Shown: piece by piece, positions 42,232 through 49,989 of the stretch
How the letters are laid out: each line of letters begins with the position of its first letter
How positions within the stretch are numbered: the first letter of the stretch is position 1
Assembly (NCBI RefSeq): GCF_013839525.1
Contig: NZ_JACDIS010000003.1
Location: 62,001 to 126,000, forward strand
DNA from: Chthonobacter rhizosphaerae
GTDB taxonomy: Bacteria > Pseudomonadota > Alphaproteobacteria > Rhizobiales > Pleomorphomonadaceae
Length of the DNA: 64,000 nucleotides
Direction of reading: 5' to 3'
Program-made: the position numbers and the translations under genes
Notes under the pieces: generated by a model
The model's input: the letters and a program-made list of their open reading frames with translations, nothing else
The model's database searches: none
Told to the model about the DNA's origin: nothing

Positions 42232-42804
42232 ATGTCGAACAACGACGGGCTCAAGTCCGATATCCTGAAGCTCGTGCCGCCTTTGCGGGCTTTCGCCAGA
42301 TCTTTGACTCAGAATTCTTCCGATGCCGACGATCTGGTTCAGGAGACCTTGCTGAAGGCATACGGCAATCTGGACAAGTTCACGCCGGGCACGGCCTTGC
42401 GCCAGTGGCTCTTCACCATCATGCGCAACACCTTCTACAGCGGCTTCCGCAAGTGGGGCCGCGAGGTGACCATCTCGCCGGACGGCGTGGTGGACACCGG
42501 CTCGGCCCCGGCCGAGCAGGAATGGTCGGTCTACGGCAGCGAGATCGCGGTGGCGCTGGCGTCGCTGCAGCCGGACCAGCGGCAGGCCATCCTCCTCGTC
42601 GGCGCCATGGGCGTCTCCTACGAGGAAGCGGCGGAGATCTGCGGCGTCGCGGTCGGCACGGTGAAGTCGCGCGTCAACCGGGCCCGTGCCCGGCTCGCCG
42701 AACTCCTCCACCTGGAGGCGTCCGCGGCCCTTCCGGCCAATTCGCGCCAGGACGCCCGCACCCCCACCATGAAGCAGTACGGGGCTCTCGCCGCGAGCCT
42801 CTGA
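42232..42804 (+). CDS. ecfG: EcfG-type (ECF15) RNA polymerase sigma factor
   Basis: 190 residues. Region 2 is visible as LKLVPPLRAFARSLTQNSSDADDLVQETLLKAYGNLDKF and region 4 as VALASLQPDQRQAILLVGAMGVSYEEAAEICGVAVGTVKSRVNRARARLAEL, in the spacing of EcfG/SigT/RpoE2 factors that drive the general stress response of alphaproteobacteria. The last 25 residues are a short polar tail. The classical partners phyR and nepR are not next to it, so it may be an EcfG paralogue. Its own promoter has the EcfG consensus, and two further sites in the window (before the YciE-like and 75-residue genes) may be its targets. Confidence 0.9.
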   Translation: MSNNDGLKSDILKLVPPLRAFARSLTQNSSDADDLVQETLLKAYGNLDKFTPGTALRQWLFTIMRNTFYSGFRKWGREVTISPDGVVDTGSAPAEQEWSVYGSEIAVALASLQPDQRQAILLVGAMGVSYEEAAEICGVAVGTVKSRVNRARARLAELLHLEASAALPANSRQDARTPTMKQYGALAASL

Positions 42805-42998
42805 CACCAAGGGCCCGGCCGTCAGGAGACAGGCCAGGGTCCGCGCGTCTTCGCCCTTCTCAGACCTTCGTCGGGGGTGAGGGGCATCCGCCTCGTGGCC
42901 GGTCGACAGGATCGGACAAGACACGAGACGCTGACACAAAACCGGCATAAAGAGGGAGGAGGACCCCGGTTCGCGGACCACCGGGCGGCGGAGGACGG

Positions 42999-43961
42999 GT
43001 GTTGAAGGCGAAAGACTATGTGTGGCCTCTGATCGGGATCGCGGCAGCCGTGTTTTCCGGCTGGTTGCTCTACAAGGAGGTCCGCACCCTTTCGCTCGAC
43101 GACCTGATCGACAGCATCCTGGCCATCCGGCCCCACCAGTGGGCCCTGTCCGCCCTCGGGGCGGTGATCGCCTACGCGGCGCTCGCCTGCTACGACCAGA
43201 TCGCGCTCCGGCACCTGGGACGCCGCCTGCCGTGGCGTTTCGTGGCGCTCACGTCCTTCACCACCTATGCGCTCTCCCACAACATCGGCGCCTCGGTGCT
43301 TTCGGGCGCCGTGGTGCGCTACCGGGCCTACACCTCGCGCGGGCTGACCGGCGGCGAGGTGGGCCTCCTGGTCGCGCTCTGCTCCATGACGTTCGCGATC
43401 GGGGCGGCGGTGCTGATCGCCATCCTGCTCCTCACCGAGCCGGAGGTGATCACGCGCTTCTTCGAGGACGCGCCGCTCGGGCTCGCCCGCGGCGCCGGCT
43501 TCCTGATCGTGGTGCTGATCGCCCTCTACGTGTGGGGCAGCGTCAAGCGCCTGAGGCCGGTGCACCGCTGGGGCGTGACCATCCAGTACCCGCGGCCGGA
43601 GATCGTGGGCTGGCAGCTGATCGTGGCGCCGATCGAGATCATCGGGGCGGCGATGATCATCTACTTCGTGCTGCCGGAGGCCGGGAACCCGGGCTATTTC
43701 GTCGTGCTCGGCATCTTCGTGGCGTCCTTCTGCGTCGCCCTCCTCAGCCATGCGCCGGGCGGCCTCGGCGTTCTGGAACTCCTGTTCCTGACCGGCCTGA
43801 AGGAGATGAACGAGGCGGACGTGCTGGCGGCGCTGCTGGTCTTCCGCCTCATGTACCTGCTGATCCCGTTCGCCATCTCGATCGTGGTGGTGCTGGCGTT
43901 CGAGCGCATGCAGTTCACCGCCGTGCGCGGGCGCATGAGCCCGGCCGAACGGGGCGAGTGA
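42999..43961 (+). CDS. YbhN-like (LPG synthase TM-region/UPF0104) membrane protein
   Basis: 320 residues. GTG at 42999 or TTG at 43002 may start it; GGAGG lies 4 or 7 bp upstream, slightly favouring TTG. About eight hydrophobic segments. FTTYALSHNIGASVLSGAVVRYRAY and LLSHAPGGLGVLELLFL are characteristic of the UPF0104/flippase-like family that also forms the membrane part of lysyl-phosphatidylglycerol synthases. No soluble synthase domain is attached. The role is probably in lipid movement or modification at the inner membrane (inference). It lies 195 bp after the sigma factor and may be under stress control. Confidence 0.85.
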   Translation: MLKAKDYVWPLIGIAAAVFSGWLLYKEVRTLSLDDLIDSILAIRPHQWALSALGAVIAYAALACYDQIALRHLGRRLPWRFVALTSFTTYALSHNIGASVLSGAVVRYRAYTSRGLTGGEVGLLVALCSMTFAIGAAVLIAILLLTEPEVITRFFEDAPLGLARGAGFLIVVLIALYVWGSVKRLRPVHRWGVTIQYPRPEIVGWQLIVAPIEIIGAAMIIYFVLPEAGNPGYFVVLGIFVASFCVALLSHAPGGLGVLELLFLTGLKEMNEADVLAALLVFRLMYLLIPFAISIVVVLAFERMQFTAVRGRMSPAERGE

Positions 43962-43968
43962 CGCCCGT

Positions 43969-44622
43969 TCAGAACTCCACGTCCAGTTCGTCGATCTCGT
44001 CCTCCTCCGCCATGGCGGCGGCGGTCCAGTCCTTCATGTGCGACCAGGCGAGGACGGTGTCGCGGTAGGCGGCGCACGGATCGTCGAGGGCGACGTCGTA
44101 GGTGTGGAAGCGGGTGGCGACCGGGGCGAACATGGCGTCGGCCAGGGTGGGCGAGGCGCCGAACAGCCACGGGCCGCCGTGGCGGGCGAGGCAGTCGCGC
44201 CAGATGGCGGTGACGCGCTCGATGTCCGGCCGGGCGCCGGCCCAGATCCGGAAGCCCGGGTAGCGGGCCTTCAGGTTCATGGGCAGCGCCGAGCGCAGGT
44301 TCTGGAACCCGGAGTGCATCTCGCCCGACACCGCCCGGCAATGGGCGCGCGCCGCCTGATCGGCCGGCAGCAGGCCCGCCTCGGGGGCGATCTCGGCCAG
44401 GTATTCCGCGATGGCGAGCGTGTCCCACACCTTCACCCGGCCGTGGGTGAGGCAGGGCACCAGGAAGGACGGCGACAGGAGCAGCAGCTCCGCCCGGGTG
44501 CCCGGGTCGTCGTGGGCCTGCATCTCCTCGCGGACGGCGAGGCCCGCCATGCGACACAACAGCCAGCCCCGGAGCGACCAGGACGAATAGGTCTTGCTGG
44601 AAATGGTGAGAACGGCCGCCAT
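43969..44622 (-). CDS. Glutathione S-transferase family protein
   Basis: 217 residues from ATG at 44622 with GGAGG 8 bp upstream. The N-terminal thioredoxin-like domain has TISSKTYSSWSLRGWLLCRM, with the likely catalytic Ser in the YSSW loop, and PSFLVPCLTHGRVKVWDTLAIAEYLAE, carrying the cis-Pro and the glutathione-binding region. The C-terminal helical domain ends ...WSHMKDWTAAAMAEEDEIDELDVEF. Function could be glutathione conjugation or peroxide detoxification; the substrate is unknown. Convergent with the YbhN-like gene with a 7 bp gap. Confidence 0.88.
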   Translation of the reverse strand: MAAVLTISSKTYSSWSLRGWLLCRMAGLAVREEMQAHDDPGTRAELLLLSPSFLVPCLTHGRVKVWDTLAIAEYLAEIAPEAGLLPADQAARAHCRAVSGEMHSGFQNLRSALPMNLKARYPGFRIWAGARPDIERVTAIWRDCLARHGGPWLFGASPTLADAMFAPVATRFHTYDVALDDPCAAYRDTVLAWSHMKDWTAAAMAEEDEIDELDVEF

Positions 44623-44792
44623 CCTGTCGCCTCCGCCGCCGAACGGGCGCTCGCCCCCCGAGACCCTCCGCCGTTCGCGCATTGTCGAAATTATCTCGCA
44701 GCGCGGGACGGATTGCACTAGCCTTCCAGCGTGATCATGACCGATGCCGCGCGATACGGGCGGGCGGCCATGGCGGGGGGACGGTCGACGGC

Positions 44793-46007
44793 ATGCTCTA
44801 TCGGCGCTACCAGGCTCACGCCGACCTCGGCGACATGGTGAAGGCGACGGCGCGGCTCACCTCGGCGCTGCTCGCGCCCTTCGCGGCCATGAACCCGCGG
44901 CCGCCGCTCGGCCACGTGATGGCCGCGCAGGCGATGCTCGCCCGCCTGGGCATCACCCACGACCGGCCGTCCTACCGGATCGACACGGTGAGGGTCGGCA
45001 ACCGGGAGGTTCCGGTGACCGAGGAGGTGGCGGCGCGGACTCCCTTCGGCACCCTGCTGCGCTTCGCCAAGGACGTGGACGTGCCGCAGCCGAAGGTGCT
45101 GGTGGTGGCGCCGCTCTCCGGCCATTTCGCGACGCTCCTGCGCAACACGGTGCACACCCTTCTCGCCGACCACGACGTCTACATCACCGACTGGCACAAC
45201 GCCCGCGACGTGCCGCTCGCCGAGGGGAGTTTCGGGTTCGACGATTATGTGGAGCACGTGATCCGCTTCCTGGAGACGATCGGCCCCGGCGCCCACGTGC
45301 TCGCCGTCTGCCAGCCGTGCGTGCAGGTGCTGGCGGCGACCGCCGTGATGGCTGCAACAGACAATCCGGCCCAGCCGCGCTCCATGACGCTGATGGCGGG
45401 TCCGGTGGACACGCGCGTGAACCCGACGGCGGTCAACCGGCTCGCGCTGTCGAAGCCGATGGACTGGTTCGAGGAGACGCTGATCGCCACGGTGCCGGCG
45501 CGGCACGCGGGCGCCGGACGGCGCGTCTATCCGGGCTTCGTGCAGCTCTCCGCCTTCATGGCCATGAACCCGGAGCGCCACGCCAAAGCGCACAACGACC
45601 TCTACGGGCACATCCTGAAGGGCGAGACCGAGAAGGCCGAGACCATCAAGACCTTCTACGACGAGTATTTCGCCGTCCTGGATCTCACGGCGGAATTCTA
45701 CCTGGAGACGATCCGGATCGTGTTCCAGGACAGCCTGCTGCCGAAGGGCGAGCTCACCTACCGCGGCGAGCGGGTGGACCCGTCGCGCATCCGGCGGACG
45801 GCGCTCCTCACCGTGGAGGGCGAGCGCGACGACATCTGCGCCCTCGGCCAGACGGCCGCCGCCCACGACCTCTGCACGGGCATCCGGCCCTATCGCAAAC
45901 GCCACCACATGCAGGCGGGCGTCGGCCACTACGGCGTGTTCAGCGGGCGGCGCTGGGAGGGGCAGATCTACCCGATCGTGCGCAACATGATCCTCGCCAG
46001 CGAGTGA
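44793..46007 (+). CDS. phaZ: Intracellular polyhydroxyalkanoate depolymerase (PhaZ)
   Basis: 404 residues from ATG at 44793; MLY is the usual beginning of PhaZ1-type enzymes. The lipase-like box HVLAVCQPCVQVLAAT has the Cys nucleophile typical of intracellular PHB depolymerases. SMTLMAGPVDTRVNPTAVNRL and HHMQAGVGHYGVFSGRRWE (with the catalytic His) complete the family pattern. It breaks down cytoplasmic PHB granules to hydroxybutyrate. With phaC 10 kb away it closes a PHA turnover set. A G-rich stretch about 8-13 bp before the ATG may act as the ribosome site. Confidence 0.93.
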   Translation: MLYRRYQAHADLGDMVKATARLTSALLAPFAAMNPRPPLGHVMAAQAMLARLGITHDRPSYRIDTVRVGNREVPVTEEVAARTPFGTLLRFAKDVDVPQPKVLVVAPLSGHFATLLRNTVHTLLADHDVYITDWHNARDVPLAEGSFGFDDYVEHVIRFLETIGPGAHVLAVCQPCVQVLAATAVMAATDNPAQPRSMTLMAGPVDTRVNPTAVNRLALSKPMDWFEETLIATVPARHAGAGRRVYPGFVQLSAFMAMNPERHAKAHNDLYGHILKGETEKAETIKTFYDEYFAVLDLTAEFYLETIRIVFQDSLLPKGELTYRGERVDPSRIRRTALLTVEGERDDICALGQTAAAHDLCTGIRPYRKRHHMQAGVGHYGVFSGRRWEGQIYPIVRNMILASE

Positions 46008-46140
46008 CCGATCCGCGGGCAGCCGCTGCCGCAAGGACGTGCTTGACCGGTGCGGCCCGGTCGGCTCCCATGACGGCCGGATGATGGAGCATGCGGGCAT
46101 GGCGGGCGAGACGGCGGGGCGTGTCCGCCAGAGTTCGGAG

Positions 46141-46230
46141 AGCGGGACGGTGGACTGCGCTCGCCGGGGCGAGAGCGGGGCGGACCACGCTCGCCGGGGC
46201 GCGAGCGGGGCGGACTGTGTCCGCCGGGAC
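46141..46230 (+). repeat. 30 bp tandem repeat (three units) before the acylphosphatase-like gene
   Basis: Units 46141-46170, 46171-46200 and 46201-46230 share the pattern AGCGGGGCGGAC followed by CTCGCCGGGGC with substitutions. They end 6 bp before the ATG at 46237. Read in the same frame they would encode a ten-residue repeat of the kind SGADCARRGE, so a longer N-terminus is possible. Confidence 0.7.
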
Positions 46231-46236
46231 GAACCC

Positions 46237-46566
46237 ATGTCGGCGGACTGCGTGCGCCTGAGGTTTTCCGGGCGGGGGCTCGGACCGAATTTCCTGGAGT
46301 TCGTGGCGGACCGCGCCGGCCGTTTCAGCCTGGATGGCTGGGCGGCCGCGGGGAGCGACGACAGCGCGACGGTGGTGGTGGCCGGCCCTCCCGCGCTGAT
46401 CGACATGCTGGAGGTGGCCTGTCTGCTCGGCCCGGTGGACTGCGTGGTCGACGACGTGGCGACCGGACCGGCCGACCGGGCCGACGCCGGCCGCGGCTTC
46501 CGCGTGCTCGCGCCCGATGGCGCGGCGCGGCCGGCGACCGACCGGACACGGGAGCGGGCCGCGTGA
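46237..46566 (+). CDS. Acylphosphatase-like protein without the catalytic Arg and Asn
   Basis: About 109 residues from ATG at 46237; a start further upstream through the 30 bp repeats is possible. The sequence VRLRFSGRGLGPNFLEFVADR and SLDGWAAAGSDDSATVVVAG aligns without gaps to the acylphosphatase core, including the GW strand, and LEVACLLGPVDCVVDDV matches the family's Gly-Pro turn. But the catalytic Arg position is L20 and the catalytic Asn position is A38, so phosphatase activity is unlikely. Its stop overlaps the GTG of the Rieske gene (GTGA). It is the first gene of a five-gene coupled operon. A binding or scaffolding role is a guess. Confidence 0.65.
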   Translation: MSADCVRLRFSGRGLGPNFLEFVADRAGRFSLDGWAAAGSDDSATVVVAGPPALIDMLEVACLLGPVDCVVDDVATGPADRADAGRGFRVLAPDGAARPATDRTRERAA

Positions 46567-47276
46567 GCGCAGGGAGCGAACCGGCCGGGCCGGCGACCTG
46601 GACCGCCGTGGCGCTGTCGGCGGACGTTCCGCCCGGAACGCCGGTGCCGGTGATCCTCGACGGCCGCGAACTGGTGGTCTGGCGGGGAGCGAGCGGCGAG
46701 GCGCGCGTGTGGGAGGACCGGTGCCCGCACCGGGGCATGCGCCTCTCGTTCGGCTTCGTGCGCGGCGACGCCCTGGCGTGCCTCTACCACGGCTGGCGCT
46801 TTGGCCTCGACGCCGGCTGCACCACGATTCCCGCCCATCCGGACCTCACCCCGCCGAAGACGCTGTGCGCGAAGGCGTTCGCCGTCGCCGAGGCGGGCGG
46901 GCTTGTGTTCACCAGCGGGTCGGCCGAGACGCCGGCCGGCGGGCCGCCGGAGATGGGCGACGCGACGCCGGTCCGCAGCCTGGACGTGGCCGCGCCGGCC
47001 GACCGGGTGCGGGCCGCCCTCGCGGCCGCCGGCGCGCGGTTCGACGGGCCGGTCGCGCGGATCGAAGCGCCGGGCGGGCTGGCGCTCGTCGTGGCGCTGC
47101 ACGGGGCGGAGGCGGGGCGGACCATGGTCCACGTGCTCGCCGACGGCCCGGCCGACCGGGCGGCGCTCCTGGCCGCCGCCGACTGGGCGATGGGGCTACG
47201 GCACTCCGTGGAGGCCGCCGAGGCTTCGACCACACCCAATCTCGCCATGACGGCCCGAGACGCGGAGACCCAATGA
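46563..47276 (+). CDS. Stand-alone Rieske [2Fe-2S] protein of a split oxygenase
   Basis: 237 residues from GTG at 46563 (GGGAG upstream). The Rieske ligands are C54, H56, C73 and H76 (CPHRGMRL and CLYHGWRF). The N-terminal 110 residues look like the Rieske domain of ring-hydroxylating oxygenase alpha subunits. The catalytic Fe domain that normally follows is missing; instead there is a domain of about 100 Ala-rich residues of unknown type. The gene overlaps the acylphosphatase-like gene (GTGA) and the oxygenase gene (ATGA). It likely supplies electrons to the product of the next gene (inference). Cytoplasmic. Confidence 0.88.
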   Translation: MSAGSEPAGPATWTAVALSADVPPGTPVPVILDGRELVVWRGASGEARVWEDRCPHRGMRLSFGFVRGDALACLYHGWRFGLDAGCTTIPAHPDLTPPKTLCAKAFAVAEAGGLVFTSGSAETPAGGPPEMGDATPVRSLDVAAPADRVRAALAAAGARFDGPVARIEAPGGLALVVALHGAEAGRTMVHVLADGPADRAALLAAADWAMGLRHSVEAAEASTTPNLAMTARDAETQ

Positions 47277-48133
47277 GCCGGACAACCGACCCCGTGGCGC
47301 TCGACGACTGGTACGTGGTGGGCCTGCCGGGCGACGTGCAGGCCGGCCGGCCGGTGACGCGGCGTCTGCTCGGCGCCGACCTGACGCTAGAGCGGACCGC
47401 CGACGACGTGCGCGTCACCGAGGCGGCGTCCGGCCGCGCGCTGCCGGTGCAGACCGCCTACGGCCACCTCTGGACCACGCTCGGCGCGCCGAAGCGGCCG
47501 CTGTTCGCCATTGAGGAGTTCGCCGAGGCCGACCGCCGGCTGGCCCCGTGCGGGGCCGTGCGGGTGCGGGCGTCGGGGCTGAGGCTGGTGGAGAACTTCC
47601 TCGACATGGCCCACTTCCCGTTCGTCCACACGGACATCCTGGGCGCGGAGGACAAGCCGGCGGTGGAGCCCTACGACTGCGAGATCCGCCGCGACGTGGA
47701 CGAGGTCTGGGCCACCAACTGCCGCTTCTGGCAGCCCCAGGCCGCCGCCCATGCGGACGGCGGCCAGATGAGCGACTACATCTACCGCGTGGCGAGCCCG
47801 TTCAACGTGCTCCTCTACAAGACCTGCCCGAGCGACGCCGGCCGGCAGGACGTGATCGGCCTCTTCATCCAGCCGGAGGAGGAGGACGTGTCCGTCGCCC
47901 ACGCCTTCGTGCACGTGGTGGACGCGGTCAGCTCGCACACGGCCATCGTGCACTTCCAGCAGACCGTGTTCCTGCAGGACCGCTTCATCCTGGAGAACCA
48001 GCGCCCGCGCCTCCTGCCGCTGTCGCCCCGGGCCGAGACGCCGACCCGCGCAGACATGTCGTCGATCGCCTACCGGCGCTGGCTGAAGGAGAAGGGTCTG
48101 CGTTTCGGCATCGACCGGCGGGACGCCGCATGA
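47273..48133 (+). CDS. Oxygenase catalytic subunit lacking its Rieske cluster ligands
   Basis: 286 residues. It begins like a ring-hydroxylating oxygenase alpha subunit (LDDWYVVGLPGDVQAGRPVTR), but the segment that should hold the CxH and CxxH Rieske motifs is collapsed to about 40 residues (RTADDVRVTEAASGRALPVQ...) without cysteine or histidine pairs. The catalytic domain is intact: ENFLDMAHFPFVHTDILG with D111 and Fe ligands H114 and H119, and a FLQDRFILENQRP region late in the protein. It should bind mononuclear iron and oxygenate an organic substrate, relying on the Rieske protein encoded just upstream for electrons. ATGA overlaps join it to both neighbours. Substrate unknown. Confidence 0.85.
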   Translation: MSRTTDPVALDDWYVVGLPGDVQAGRPVTRRLLGADLTLERTADDVRVTEAASGRALPVQTAYGHLWTTLGAPKRPLFAIEEFAEADRRLAPCGAVRVRASGLRLVENFLDMAHFPFVHTDILGAEDKPAVEPYDCEIRRDVDEVWATNCRFWQPQAAAHADGGQMSDYIYRVASPFNVLLYKTCPSDAGRQDVIGLFIQPEEEDVSVAHAFVHVVDAVSSHTAIVHFQQTVFLQDRFILENQRPRLLPLSPRAETPTRADMSSIAYRRWLKEKGLRFGIDRRDAA

Positions 48134-48777
48134 GACCGGACGGCAGCGCCCTCCCGGTGCTTCACGACTGGGAACTCTCCGCCGGCTGCTACGCGGTGCG
48201 GCTGATGGCGAGCCTCCTCGGCGTCGCCTACCACAAGGCGCTGGTGGACGTGCACCCCGGCGGCGAGACGGAGGGCGCGGCCTTCCGGGCGCTGAACCCG
48301 CGCGGCACGGTGCCGGTGTGGGTGGAGGGTCCGCTCGTGATCGGCGACACGGTCGCCATTCTCGGCCACCTCGCCGCCACCCGCGATCCCTCGGGCGCCT
48401 GGCTGCCGCGCGAGGGCGCCGCCTTCGCGCGCACGCTCGACTGGCTCGCCTTCGCGGCGCGCCGGCTGCCGGCGGCGGACACGGCCCGCCTCCACGCGAT
48501 GGCAGGGCTCGCCACCGGCATGACCGACGCGGCGGGCGCGGCGCGGGAGGCGTTCCGGGCGCTCGACGACCACCTGGCCCGGCAGGCGGTGGACGGCCAC
48601 GGCTTCCTCGCCGGCCCGACGCCCACGGTGGCCGACATCGCGTGCTTCCCGTCCGTGGCGCTCGGCGTCGATTTCGGCGAGGCGCTGGAGCGCTCGCCGA
48701 AACTCCGCGCCTGGACACGGCGGATCCGGGCGCTGCCCGGCTTCGTCACCACGCCGGGCGTGCCGGAATTCCTCTGA
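48130..48777 (+). CDS. Glutathione S-transferase-like protein of the split-oxygenase operon
   Basis: 215 residues; ATG at 48130 overlaps the oxygenase stop. The thioredoxin-like N-terminal domain is LHDWELSAGCYAVRLMASLLGVAYHKALVD, followed by NPRGTVPVWVEGPLVIGDTVAILGHLA with the cis-Pro and the E/D-S/T-like glutathione site. The C-terminal helical domain has FLAGPTPTVADIACFP, matching the GST N-capping box. It might conjugate or isomerise an oxygenated product, as in maleylacetoacetate-isomerase-like steps (inference). Its end overlaps the MFS gene by one base (TGATG). Confidence 0.87.
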   Translation: MRPDGSALPVLHDWELSAGCYAVRLMASLLGVAYHKALVDVHPGGETEGAAFRALNPRGTVPVWVEGPLVIGDTVAILGHLAATRDPSGAWLPREGAAFARTLDWLAFAARRLPAADTARLHAMAGLATGMTDAAGAAREAFRALDDHLARQAVDGHGFLAGPTPTVADIACFPSVALGVDFGEALERSPKLRAWTRRIRALPGFVTTPGVPEFL

Positions 48778-49961
48778 TGGCGCAGCCGACGGTTCTCCTG
48801 CCCCTGATCGCCATCATCCTGGCGACCATTCTCGGCGCGGCCGTCCAGGGCGGCGCGCTGGGCCCGCTGATGGTGGTGGCGCTCGACGAGCGCGGGGTGC
48901 AGGCGACCATGGCGGGCGTGGTGGTCGCCGCGCCCTTTGTCACCATCGCGCTGGTGGCGACTTTGGTGGCCCGGCTGCCGGCGCGCTACGGGCCGGGGAT
49001 GACCCTGGCGGTCGCCTCGCTGGCCGGGGCTGCCGGCTTCCTGCTCTACTTGGTATCGCCGTCCCCGATCGCCTGGCTTCTCGTCAGCGCCCTCATGGGG
49101 GTGAGCATGGCGGTGCGCTGGGTGATCGGCGAGGCGTGGCTGCTGGCCGCGACGCCAGCGCACCTCAGGGGCCGCGTCATCGGCCTGCAGGAGACGCTGA
49201 TCGGTTTCGCCACGAGCTCCGGTCCGCTGATCCTGATCCTGACCGGCACGTCCGGCGCCACGCCCTTCGTGGTCTGCGCGGCCATCCTGGTGGCGGTCAG
49301 CCCGGTGGCCCTGGTCGCCGGCGTGCTCGACCGCCGCAGCGGCAGCGGGCGGGTGGACACGATCGACGGGCGGGTGCCGGTGGTCGACCCCACGGGATCG
49401 ACGCTGCGGACCGCCGTTCTCCTGTCGGCGGTGGGCGGCGGGGTGGACCATGGCGCCTTCGCGTTCATCCCGGCCGCCTTCACCGAGGCGGAGCTTCTCG
49501 GCGTCGCGCCGCTTCTCGCGGCGAGCTTCTACAGCCTCGGCGGCACCCTCTTCCAGATCCCCCTCGGCATGCTGATCGACCGGCGTGGCGGCGTGCACGG
49601 GCTCGCGTCGGTGGGCGCCATGGGTGTCATCATCACGGGGCTGGCGGTCGCCGTCGATCCGGGTCCGGCGCTGACGCTGGCTCTGCTGTTCGCCTCGGGC
49701 GTCCTCAGCGGCACCTTCTACACGGTCGCCACCATCTCGGTGGCGGCGAACCCGCCGCCCGGCGGCCTCGCACGCGGCATCGCGGCCATCGCCGTCGGGG
49801 CGACTGTGGGCTCGGCGATCGGACCGGTGCTGATCGGCGCGCTGATGGACCTCCTCGGCGGACGCCTGGGGATCGGGTTCGCGGTCGCAGGGTCCGGCGT
49901 CGCCGTCCTCGCCGGGCAGGCGGCGCTCGACCGGATCCGCCCGGCGCGCGCCGTGTCCTGA
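48777..49961 (+). CDS. MFS transporter of the split-oxygenase operon
   Basis: 394 residues with about 12 membrane segments. ATG at 48777 shares its A with the preceding TGA (TGATG), so translation is coupled to the GST-like gene. AVQGGALGPLMVVAL opens the protein, a GRVIGLQETLIGFATSSGP loop lies in the N-terminal half, and MLIDRRGG between segments 8 and 9 resembles the second-half MFS motif. The layout is near YcaD/TetA-like drug-proton antiporters. It likely moves the operon's substrate or product across the inner membrane. Direction cannot be read from sequence. Confidence 0.88.
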   Translation: MAQPTVLLPLIAIILATILGAAVQGGALGPLMVVALDERGVQATMAGVVVAAPFVTIALVATLVARLPARYGPGMTLAVASLAGAAGFLLYLVSPSPIAWLLVSALMGVSMAVRWVIGEAWLLAATPAHLRGRVIGLQETLIGFATSSGPLILILTGTSGATPFVVCAAILVAVSPVALVAGVLDRRSGSGRVDTIDGRVPVVDPTGSTLRTAVLLSAVGGGVDHGAFAFIPAAFTEAELLGVAPLLAASFYSLGGTLFQIPLGMLIDRRGGVHGLASVGAMGVIITGLAVAVDPGPALTLALLFASGVLSGTFYTVATISVAANPPPGGLARGIAAIAVGATVGSAIGPVLIGALMDLLGGRLGIGFAVAGSGVAVLAGQAALDRIRPARAVS

Positions 49962-49989
49962 CGGCGCGCGCGGGCGTCGGGCTCGGGCG

